The translations under genes were made by a program, and so were the position numbers. From Paludisphaera borealis (GTDB taxonomy: Bacteria; Planctomycetota; Planctomycetia; Isosphaerales; Isosphaeraceae), in assembly GCF_001956985.1 (NCBI RefSeq), contig NZ_CP019082.1:6510001-6574000 (forward strand): a stretch of DNA of 64,000 bases, read 5' to 3'. Shown piece by piece: positions 27,159-34,880 of the stretch; position 1 is the stretch's first letter, and each line of letters starts with the position of its first letter. The notes beneath the pieces are model-generated. The model had not been told where the DNA came from and searched no databases. It saw nothing but the letters and a program-made list of their open reading frames with translations.

Positions 27159-27265
27159 GGCCGTCGCGCGGCTTGCGTCCGATCGCGGGCTTTGCTTCAA
27201 TGACTCCCGGGCTCGACCCGGCTGGCGGGTCGTCTCCAGGTTCGAGCCGCGGGAGCAATTCATCG

Positions 27266-28492
27266 ATGCGCACTTCACGATTCGGTCGAAACGGCGTCGC
27301 CGGGCTGACGGCCGCCCTGGTGGGCCTGGCCCTGGCCGCCGCCACTGGCCGGGCCGCCTCGCAAGACGCTGCGACCACGGTCAAGGCCGAGCAACCGGCG
27401 GCCGTGCGAGCGAAGAGCGCGCTTCCGGTCATCCTGCTCACCGGCTTCGAGCCGTTCGGCAAGAAGAAGCCCCCCAATCCGTCATGGGAAGGGATCAAAA
27501 AGCTCGACGGCCAGGAGTGGAAGGGCTTCCGGCTGGTCGCCAAGCAACTTCCCGTCGTTTGGGGCTCGCCCTTGACCCAACTGGAAGGCTGGATCGCCGA
27601 GTACAAGCCGGTCGCGGTCTTCTCGCTCGGCCAGGGGGGCGAGGGGGGGTTCTCGATCGAGAGCTGGGCCTACAACCGTCGGGCCGCCGAAGCCGAGGAC
27701 AACCTCAAGAACAAGCCGTCGGCCGCGGACATCGTCGCCGACGGCCCCAAGCGGTTCGACGCCACGATCGACTCGCTCAAGCTCGCCAAGGCGCTCGCCG
27801 AGAAGGGCTACCATGTCAACGTCTCGACCGACGCCGGCCGCTACCTTTGCGAAGAGACCCTCTACAGCCTCGAATACCTCAAATCGGCCCGCAAGATCGA
27901 CGGCTCGGTCCTGTTCTGCCACGTTCCTCCCCTGGGCTCGAAACTCACCAAGACCAAGTTCGTCACCGAGGACTACGTGGAGAACTTCGCCAAGGACCTG
28001 CTCGAAACCTGGCGCGACGCCGACCAGAATCCCCAGGCTGCCGCTCCGGTGGCCGTGGCGGCGGTCGCGGCAGTCGCCGCCCAGCCGTCGCCGGCCGCCT
28101 CGGCCCGCGAGCAGGACGTGAAGTCGTTCATCGAGCACTACTTCAAGAGCTGGTCCGATCAGGACATGGACGCCTACGACGACTGTTTCATGGCAGACGC
28201 CTGCATCCAGTACATCGACACCCAGGGCCAGCTTTTCACGACGCCGCGCCAGCGGTTCGTCGCCGGCCAGCGCGAGGTTCATCGCCGCTCGTCGGTCCGG
28301 TCGATCGAGGTCCCTGAAAGCATCGAGATCCGGTTCGAACAGAAGATCGCCCGCGTCGTGGCCTACTGGCGGCTGAACGCCGGCGCTCGCGTCCAGAAGG
28401 GCTACGACCACTTCACGCTCAAGCAAGAGCGCGGCAAGTGGCGGATCGTCAACCTGCTGTTTTACTCAACGAGCGACAACGGGCAGGATTGA
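27266..28492 (+). CDS. exported pyroglutamyl peptidase I fused to NTF2-like domain
   Basis: A 408-residue protein. After a signal peptide (AALVGLALAAATGRAAS), residues about 55-250 are a C15 peptidase: LLTGFEPFG at the N-terminus, the catalytic glutamate in GGFSIESWAYN, the nucleophile cysteine in DAGRYLCEETLYS, and the histidine in VLFCHVP. An Ala/Pro linker leads to an NTF2/SnoaL-like domain (about 280-405; IEHYFKSWSDQDMDAYDDCFM, VVAYWRLNAGARV). Known C15 enzymes are cytoplasmic, single-domain, about 215 residues, and remove N-terminal pyroglutamate. Export plus the fused domain is unusual. Start at 27266 after GGGAGC. Confidence 0.82.
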   Translation: MRTSRFGRNGVAGLTAALVGLALAAATGRAASQDAATTVKAEQPAAVRAKSALPVILLTGFEPFGKKKPPNPSWEGIKKLDGQEWKGFRLVAKQLPVVWGSPLTQLEGWIAEYKPVAVFSLGQGGEGGFSIESWAYNRRAAEAEDNLKNKPSAADIVADGPKRFDATIDSLKLAKALAEKGYHVNVSTDAGRYLCEETLYSLEYLKSARKIDGSVLFCHVPPLGSKLTKTKFVTEDYVENFAKDLLETWRDADQNPQAAAPVAVAAVAAVAAQPSPAASAREQDVKSFIEHYFKSWSDQDMDAYDDCFMADACIQYIDTQGQLFTTPRQRFVAGQREVHRRSSVRSIEVPESIEIRFEQKIARVVAYWRLNAGARVQKGYDHFTLKQERGKWRIVNLLFYSTSDNGQD

Positions 28493-28619
28493 CTGAGGCG
28501 CGGGTTCGCCACAATCGTCCTCGGATCGGGAGAGGCGACATGCGGAGGTGTGATGCACCGGATGCACTGGGGAACGTCGCGTTCCCGTATCGGGCCTTGA
28601 TCTCACGCCGTCCTGGAGA

Positions 28620-29210
28620 TTAGGGCTGGTCCGTCGCGATGATATCGCGCACGGCGTTCTCAAACTCATCGACCTGCCGTAGCTCGTCGACGACCGCCGC
28701 AAGGCGCAGATCATACTTGGCAAGCTGCAACAGCGGGGCAGCCGCATAGCCCAGGGCCTCATCCCTCATCCCCGGCATCTTCTTTTTCAGGTCGGCGAGC
28801 GTCCGGTCTCGGTCGATGCCTTCCGCGGCCAGGCGACACATCACTTCGATCGCGTTGCCCTGCGTCCAATCATATTCCCCGAACGCGACCTTCCGGAGCA
28901 TCGGAAGAGCCTGTTCCCGAAAGTTGTAGACGATCTCGAAGATCGCGAACTGCCAGTAGGACATCCAGGCGGTCAGCCCGCGCTCTCGGATCGTGAAGCC
29001 GGGCGGAGCGGCGGTTGATCGATGGAATCGCCACCTCAGCTTGGGTATGGCCGACGATCCGAGCCGCTCCGCGACCTCCCGTGCTTTGGCTCGGAACGCG
29101 GCCTCGTCGTCAACCAGGAGAGCCACCGACATGACGGCGCGGTCGACGTCCCCCCCCAGGGGAATGTAGCGCCATGACCGCCCTTTCCTGAAAAAGTCGA
29201 GCAAGTTCAT
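28620..29210 (-). CDS. HEAT-like helical protein of unknown function
   Basis: A 196-residue product beginning MNLLDFFRKGRSW, with no signal peptide. Its centre (WQFAIFEIVYNFREQALPML, then AIEVMCRLAAEGIDRD) looks like paired helices of ARM/HEAT type and ends in charged helices. No family can be named. The ATG at 29210 has AAGGGG upstream; a longer frame back to 29504 is antisense-like. It lies 38 bases downstream of maf on the same strand, so they may be co-transcribed. Confidence 0.65.
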   Translation of the reverse strand: MNLLDFFRKGRSWRYIPLGGDVDRAVMSVALLVDDEAAFRAKAREVAERLGSSAIPKLRWRFHRSTAAPPGFTIRERGLTAWMSYWQFAIFEIVYNFREQALPMLRKVAFGEYDWTQGNAIEVMCRLAAEGIDRDRTLADLKKKMPGMRDEALGYAAAPLLQLAKYDLRLAAVVDELRQVDEFENAVRDIIATDQP

Positions 29211-29248
29211 CCGTCGGCCCCCCTTCGATGCACAGCGAAGAGTGCGAC

Positions 29249-29827
29249 CTACTTCATGAAGTTGGGGTGTGCGGCGAGCAATTCGGCCAGACGTTCCATC
29301 GGCAGGCCGACGACGTTCGAGAAACTGCCCCCGGCGACGGTCACGAACGGGTCGTGGTCCTGCACGCCGTAGCCTCCCGACTTGCCCTCCCACCGGCCCG
29401 AGTCGAGGTAGGAGCGGCGCTCGGAGTCGGAAAGAGGTCGGAACCGGACGACGCTGATCTCGACCGCGCCCAGCCATTCCGGGCGGTCGGCGCGATAGAG
29501 GCAAAGACCGGTGATGACCTCGGTGTCGTGGCCTTCCTGCAACCGGATCATCCGTTCAGCGTCGTCGCGGTCGATTGGCTTGTTGAGGATCTCGGCCCCC
29601 ACGGCGCAGACGGTGTCGGCGGCGAGGATGAGGCCGGTCTTGCGCCGGTCGGCGACCGCCCGAGCCTTGCGCCAGGCGAGGTCGGCGGCGTACTCGGCTG
29701 GTGCAACACCGGCAAGAGGTTCCGACTCGATCAGGTCGGACGGATCGACCTCGAAGCTGTAGCCGGCCTCGGCGAGAAGCTGGCGGCGGCGAGGCGAAGC
29801 GCTCGCCAGGATGAAAGTGTGCGTCAT
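29249..29827 (-). CDS. maf: Maf-family nucleoside triphosphate pyrophosphatase
   Basis: Cytoplasmic house-cleaning enzyme of 192 residues that hydrolyses non-canonical or dTTP/UTP-type nucleotides to monophosphates. The N-terminal motif ILASASPRRRQLL, the acidic motif LILAADTVCAVGAEIL, then the late motifs GRWEGKSGGYGVQD and FSNVVGLPMERLAELL, are all those of Maf. The segment SGGYGVQD corresponds to the position where YhdE-type dTTP/UTP pyrophosphatases have AGAYGIQG. The start at 29827 gives the typical MTHTFILASASP. It is divergent from the large dehydrogenase gene. Confidence 0.92.
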   Translation of the reverse strand: MTHTFILASASPRRRQLLAEAGYSFEVDPSDLIESEPLAGVAPAEYAADLAWRKARAVADRRKTGLILAADTVCAVGAEILNKPIDRDDAERMIRLQEGHDTEVITGLCLYRADRPEWLGAVEISVVRFRPLSDSERRSYLDSGRWEGKSGGYGVQDHDPFVTVAGGSFSNVVGLPMERLAELLAAHPNFMK

Positions 29828-29986
29828 GAGGTGGGCCGCCCTGGCGTCTCGCGAATCTCCGGCGTCACGTTCCGACGCCCCACGTCGCATCGATCGTAAG
29901 GGACCAGCCTCTTGCCAGCAAGCTGGAAACCGACCACCTTGAGGGGGCCGGCCGATCCCACCGCCCGACCGCCCTGGAGCCTCGTC

Positions 29987-32900
29987 ATGTCGACCCGCCG
30001 CCGCCTCGGATTCGTATTCGCACTTCTTCTGGCCCTCCCGGCCGCGTCGACCGCCGGGCCGCCGATCGAGAATCGGCCGTCGTACGCATTCGAGGCCGAC
30101 CCGTATTATCCCCACAAGGACTTCCCCAAGCTGACCACCCCGCAGTGGGTCGGCGAGGAGGGGGTCGAAGGGGTCGTGGTCCTGGCGGTCGACGACATGA
30201 GCAAGCCGGCGATCTATGAAACGTTCCTCCGGCCGATCCTCGACCGGCTGAAGACGATCGACGGCCGTGCGCCGGTGAGCATCATGACCAACCAGGTCGA
30301 CCCCACCGATCCCCGGCTTCAGGGCTGGCTGAAAGAGGGTCTGTCGATCGAAATCCACACGATCGGCCATCCCTGCCCGTTCTTCCACGGCGGCGACTTC
30401 GACGCGTCGAGCCGGGCCTATCACGACTGCGTCGATCTCATCGGTAAGATCCCCAACAACCGGCCCGTCGCCTTCCGGATGCCGTGCTGCGATTCGATCA
30501 ACTCGCCCGGCCCTCGGTTCTTCGCCGAGCTGTTCAACAAGACCAGCCCGAGCGGGAACTTCCTGACGATCGACACCTCGGTCTTCAACATCTCGACGCC
30601 CGACGACCCGAGCCTGCCGCGCTCGCTGGTCGTCGATCCCGACGGCCGCGAGAAGTTCCGCAAGTACCTGCCGTTCAAGTCGTTCGTCAACACGATCGAG
30701 AACTACCCCTATCCCTACGTGATCGGCGGCCGATGCTGGGAGTTCCCCTGCGCCGTGCCCAGCGACTGGGAAGGGCAGAACATTCACAAGCCGAATAACC
30801 CGAAAACGCTTGAAGACATGAAGGCGGCGCTCGATATCGCCGTGCTCAAGAAGGGTGTCTACAACCTCGTCTTCCACCCGCACAACTGGATTCAGAACAG
30901 CCAGGTCGTCGAGCTGATCGACCATGCGGTCAAGACGCACGGCAAGAAGGTGAAGTTCCTCAACTTCCGCGAAGCGCAGGAGCGGCTCGACAAGAATTTG
31001 CTCGCCGGAAACCCGATCCGCGGCCCCAAGGGGAACGACAACGGCGTCGAACTGGTGGATCTGAACAACGACGGCTTCCTCGACGTCGTCCGGTCGCATG
31101 ATGGCAAGGTTGAAGGACGCGTCTGGAAGCCCGAGAGCCGGACGTGGGAGACACTCGCCGACGCGGCTGAGGCGCTCCGCGCCGCCCGCCCGGCGGTCGA
31201 AAACGGCCCGGCGCTCCCACCGCACGCGAGCCGCCTGGACCACCAGGGCCGCGACGCCGGCCTGCGGTTCGTCGACGTCGACGAGGACGGCCACCTCGAC
31301 GTCGTTTTCTCGAACGACGCGCACTATGGACTTTACCTCTTCGATCCCACGACCAAGGGCTGGACGCGCGAGGTGATCGCCGGCAATGCGGGCGAGCCCG
31401 GGGCGCTGCCGAAGATCGTCAAGAACGGCGCGAACAACGGGTTCTTCGTCCACTCGCGGTCGCTCTGGTGGCAGAACGAAGATACCGACAAGCTGCCCGA
31501 CATCGTCGACCGCCGGTCGTTCAACGACTTGCTCAAGGACGTTTCGCCGCAAGGCAAAACGCCCGCCGCGGCCCTACGTTCGTTCCGCGTCGCGCCGGGG
31601 TTCCGGATCGAGCTGGCGGCGAGTGAACCGCAGGTCGAAGACCCGATCGCAATCGAGTGGGGCGCGGACGGTCGGCTCTGGGTGCTCGAAATGGGCGATT
31701 ACCCGCTCGGCGTTGGCGGCAGGGCCGGGGGCGTCGTCCGGATTCTCGACGACGCGGACGGCGACGGCCGATACGAGCGGTCGACGACGTTCCTCGACGG
31801 CCTGGCGTATCCCTCGGCGATCATGCCGTGGCGGAACGGCGTGCTGATCGGCTGCGCGCCCGACCTGTTCTACGCCGAGGACCGCGACGGCGACGGTAAG
31901 GCCGACCACCGCGAGGTCTTGTTCACGGGCTTCGGCGAAGGCAACCAGCAGCACCGGTTCAACGGCTTCGAGCTAGGGCTCGACGGCTGGGTCTACGGCG
32001 CGAACGGCGACAGCAACGGGGTCGTCCGGTCGCTCAAGACGGGTCAAACCGTGAACATCCAGGGTCGCGATTTCCGGTTCCAACCCGACACGGGCGCGTT
32101 CGAGACCGAGAGCGGCCAGACTCAATACGGCCGCCGCCGCGACGACTGGGGCGATTGGTTCGGCAACAACAATCCCAACTGGGCCTGGCGATTCCTGCTC
32201 GCCGAGTCGGACCTCAGGCGCAATCCGCACTTCGCCGCGCCCGACCCGCGCGAGATGCTCGAAGCCGATACGTTGCTCCATCCCCTCAGCCGCACGCTGG
32301 CCCGATTCAACGAGCCGGGGTCGGTCAATCACGTGACCTCGGCGAACAGCCCGACGCCCTATCGCGACGACCTGTTCGGCGACCACTTCCGCACCAGCCT
32401 GTTCGTCAGCGAGCCGGTTCACAACCTCGTTCACCGCATGGTGGTCGAGCCCGACGGCTCGGCGTCGAAGGGCGTTCGAGCGCCGGGCGAGGCCGATCGT
32501 GAATTTCTGGCGTCGAGCGACAACTGGTTCCGGCCGACGCAGATGAAGACCGGCCCCGACGGCGCGCTCTGGATCGCCGACATGTACCGCGCGGTCATCG
32601 AACATCCTCAGTGGATTCCCCCCGAAATCCAAAGAACCATCGACCTGCGAGCCGGCAGTAAGGAAGGGCGGATCTACCGCGTCGTCCCCGTCGATCGCAA
32701 GCCCCGGGCGATCGAACGGCTCGACCGGCTCGACGTCGCCGGTCTCGTCGCCGCCCTCGAAAGCCCCAACGGCTGGCGTCGCGACACCGCCCAGCGCCTG
32801 CTCCTGCACAGGCAAGACCCGTCCGCCGTCGATCCCCTGCGCAAACTGATCGCCGCGAGTCGATCCGAGAAGACGCGAGTTCAGGCCGTCTGGACGCTCT

Positions 32901-34348
32901 CGCTGCTGGAAGGACTCGACGACGCGACCGCATCAGCGCTCCTCAAAGACCCGAGCGCCTACGTCCGGGCGGCCGTCGTCCAGGCGACGCGGGGAACCTT
33001 GAAAGACCGGCCGCTCACGACGGAAGCCCTGCTGACGCTCGACGACTCGGCCTCACCTCGGCTGCGGTTTCAGCGAGCCCTGGCCCTCGGCGACTGCCCC
33101 GACGCCCGATCCGCCCACGCCCTGGCGGATATCGTCCGGAGCGATCCTCAAGATCCGTGGCTCCGCGCCGCGGTCCTCAGTTCGGCCGCGCCGCATGTCG
33201 GACCGCTGCTGGTCGATCTTCTGAGCAAGGGGGAGGGGCCGATCCCCGATGAGGTCGTCGAACCCCTGGTGGCGATGGCCGGCGCGATCCCGGATCGCGC
33301 GGTCCTCGACTCGGTCATCCAATCCGTCGCCAAGCCGGACGGGGCAGGGGAGGCGTTCGCCTCCTGGCGGTTCTCGGCCCTCGCCGGATTGCTCCATGCT
33401 TCCGCGCGCGTCGGCAAGCCGATCGAGGCGACGCGGGCGAACGGGCTGCTGGACGTCCTCGAAGCCGCGCGAAAGTCGGCCCTCGACGGCGCGGGCGATG
33501 AAGCCGATCGGCGCCGGGCGGTCGCTCTGCTCGGGTGTTCGGCCGTCAAATCGAAGACCGACCGCGACCTCCTCGTCGGCCTGCTCGCGCCGCGCGAGGC
33601 GATCGGCGTTCAGGAATCGGCGATCGCAGCCCTCGGCCGATCGTCCGAACCGAGCTTGCCGAAGGCGCTCTTGAAGGGCTGGAAAAGCTTCTCGCCCCAG
33701 GTCCGCTCATCGGCGCTCGACCTCGTCGTCAGCCGCGACGCCTGGGTGAACGCCCTGCTGGATCTGATTGAAGCCGACGCGATTCCCAAGGGCGAGATCG
33801 ACTCGGCCCACCGCGCGGCGCTCCTCGCCACCCGCGAAGCCACGACCCGCACGCGCGCCGAGGCTCTGTTCGCCAAAGCCGAAGCATCGCGGAAAGCGGT
33901 CCTCGACGGTTACCGGCCGGCGCTCGCGCAAAAGGGCGACGCGACGGCGGGCCGAGCGGTCTTTCAGCGCGTCTGCGCGACCTGCCACAAGGTCGGCGAC
34001 CTGGGCGCGAACGTTGGCCCGGACCTCGCAGCGCTCAAGGACCGATCGCCCGAGGCCCTCTTGACCGCGATCTTCGATCCCAACAGCGCATTCGAAGCCA
34101 AGTACACGAATTTCAACGCCGCCACGAATGACGGCCGCGTCTTCTCCGGCCTGATCGCCAGCGAGACCGCCAGTTCAGTCGTGCTGCGGCGTGCGGAAGG
34201 CAAGGAAGACGTCCTCCTCCGCGCCGACATCGACGAGCTGACCTCGTCGGGCAAGTCGATGATGACCGAGGGCCTCGAAAAAGACCTCTCCCCGCGCGAC
34301 CTGGCCGACCTCGTCGCGTTCGTCGCCTCGCTCGGCAAGCAGCCGTAA
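29987..34348 (+). CDS. polysaccharide deacetylase / PVC dehydrogenase / HEAT / cytochrome c fusion
   Basis: A very large exported protein (1,453 residues). After the signal peptide come: a NodB-like deacetylase region (about 50-320; VVVLAVDDMSKP, IEIHTIGHPCPFF giving the DD and HxxxH ligands); FG-GAP/EF-hand-like repeats (LVDLNNDGFLDVV at about 353, FVDVDEDGHLDVVF at about 428); the PVC-superfamily membrane-bound dehydrogenase domain (about 525-900; RLWVLEMGDYP, FNGFELGLDGWVYG); HEAT repeats (about 915-1290); and a haem c domain with CATCHK near 1329. PVC dehydrogenases with HEAT and haem c are typical of planctomycetes; the N-terminal deacetylase joined to them is less usual. Likely oxidises sugars outside the inner membrane. 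The ATG at 29987 follows CTGGAGC. Confidence 0.85.
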   Translation: MSTRRRLGFVFALLLALPAASTAGPPIENRPSYAFEADPYYPHKDFPKLTTPQWVGEEGVEGVVVLAVDDMSKPAIYETFLRPILDRLKTIDGRAPVSIMTNQVDPTDPRLQGWLKEGLSIEIHTIGHPCPFFHGGDFDASSRAYHDCVDLIGKIPNNRPVAFRMPCCDSINSPGPRFFAELFNKTSPSGNFLTIDTSVFNISTPDDPSLPRSLVVDPDGREKFRKYLPFKSFVNTIENYPYPYVIGGRCWEFPCAVPSDWEGQNIHKPNNPKTLEDMKAALDIAVLKKGVYNLVFHPHNWIQNSQVVELIDHAVKTHGKKVKFLNFREAQERLDKNLLAGNPIRGPKGNDNGVELVDLNNDGFLDVVRSHDGKVEGRVWKPESRTWETLADAAEALRAARPAVENGPALPPHASRLDHQGRDAGLRFVDVDEDGHLDVVFSNDAHYGLYLFDPTTKGWTREVIAGNAGEPGALPKIVKNGANNGFFVHSRSLWWQNEDTDKLPDIVDRRSFNDLLKDVSPQGKTPAAALRSFRVAPGFRIELAASEPQVEDPIAIEWGADGRLWVLEMGDYPLGVGGRAGGVVRILDDADGDGRYERSTTFLDGLAYPSAIMPWRNGVLIGCAPDLFYAEDRDGDGKADHREVLFTGFGEGNQQHRFNGFELGLDGWVYGANGDSNGVVRSLKTGQTVNIQGRDFRFQPDTGAFETESGQTQYGRRRDDWGDWFGNNNPNWAWRFLLAESDLRRNPHFAAPDPREMLEADTLLHPLSRTLARFNEPGSVNHVTSANSPTPYRDDLFGDHFRTSLFVSEPVHNLVHRMVVEPDGSASKGVRAPGEADREFLASSDNWFRPTQMKTGPDGALWIADMYRAVIEHPQWIPPEIQRTIDLRAGSKEGRIYRVVPVDRKPRAIERLDRLDVAGLVAALESPNGWRRDTAQRLLLHRQDPSAVDPLRKLIAASRSEKTRVQAVWTLSLLEGLDDATASALLKDPSAYVRAAVVQATRGTLKDRPLTTEALLTLDDSASPRLRFQRALALGDCPDARSAHALADIVRSDPQDPWLRAAVLSSAAPHVGPLLVDLLSKGEGPIPDEVVEPLVAMAGAIPDRAVLDSVIQSVAKPDGAGEAFASWRFSALAGLLHASARVGKPIEATRANGLLDVLEAARKSALDGAGDEADRRRAVALLGCSAVKSKTDRDLLVGLLAPREAIGVQESAIAALGRSSEPSLPKALLKGWKSFSPQVRSSALDLVVSRDAWVNALLDLIEADAIPKGEIDSAHRAALLATREATTRTRAEALFAKAEASRKAVLDGYRPALAQKGDATAGRAVFQRVCATCHKVGDLGANVGPDLAALKDRSPEALLTAIFDPNSAFEAKYTNFNAATNDGRVFSGLIASETASSVVLRRAEGKEDVLLRADIDELTSSGKSMMTEGLEKDLSPRDLADLVAFVASLGKQP

Positions 34349-34387
34349 GCCGACCCCCTCGCCCAATCGAAAAAAATAGAGAGTCCC

Positions 34388-34435
34388 TTGACCTCTCAGA
34401 CAGGTTGTCTTACAATCCGCCCAGACAGTTTGTCT
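34388..34435 (+). promoter_or_regulatory. BlaI-type promoter with two operators
   Basis: TTGACC (34388-34393) and TACAAT (34411-34416) are 17 bases apart. The dyad AGACAGGTTGTCT (34398-34410) fills the spacer, and AGACAGTTTGTCT (34423-34435) lies just downstream of the -10. Two matching 13-bp operators, 25 bases apart, over a promoter 16 bases before a BlaI-type gene indicate repression and autoregulation. Confidence 0.85.
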
Positions 34436-34451
34436 GAGAGCGAGGAGCGAG

Positions 34452-34841
34452 ATGAAACTGAATCCGATGGATGTGACGGAAGCCGAGCTGGCGTTGCTCT
34501 CGGCGCTCTGGGATCACGGGCCGGCGACGATCCGACAGCTTGTGGATCGAGTGTACGGCCAGGGAGGGGCTTCGGTGTACGCGACGGTACAGAAGCTGCT
34601 CGAACGGCTTGAGCAGAAGGGCTGCGTGGACCGCGATCGGAGCGAAAGCGTTCATGTGTTCACGGCTTCGGTCGATCGCTCGGAGCTGATCGGCCGCCGC
34701 CTCCGCGCGGTGGCCGACGCGCTGTGCGGCGGGTCGCTGACGCCGCTGTTGACCCATCTGGTCGAGGGCGAGGGGATGTCGCAGGCGGAGCGCAAGGAGC
34801 TTCGCTCGCTGATCGACCGGCTCGACCGCAAGAAACGGTGA
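34452..34841 (+). CDS. BlaI/MecI/CopY-family repressor
   Basis: A 129-residue winged-helix repressor: MDVTEAELALLSALWDHGPATIRQLVDRV is the family N-terminal, and the recognition helix and wing follow (GGASVYATVQKLLERLEQKG, then VHVFTASVDRSEL). Family members hold a promoter shut until a membrane M56 peptidase cleaves or triggers cleavage of the repressor. GAGGAG precedes the ATG. It is followed 39 bases later by an M56 peptidase gene, the usual partner, and preceded by a promoter carrying two matched operators. Confidence 0.92.
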   Translation: MKLNPMDVTEAELALLSALWDHGPATIRQLVDRVYGQGGASVYATVQKLLERLEQKGCVDRDRSESVHVFTASVDRSELIGRRLRAVADALCGGSLTPLLTHLVEGEGMSQAERKELRSLIDRLDRKKR

Positions 34842-34880
34842 CCGTCCAGGCGCGCTTTCCAGTCTCCGGGAGATCCAACC

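Noticed and set aside
29249-31552. 767-codon minus-strand frame
   Set aside because: Only its last 192 codons are real (Maf, starting at 29827); the rest is antisense to the dehydrogenase gene.
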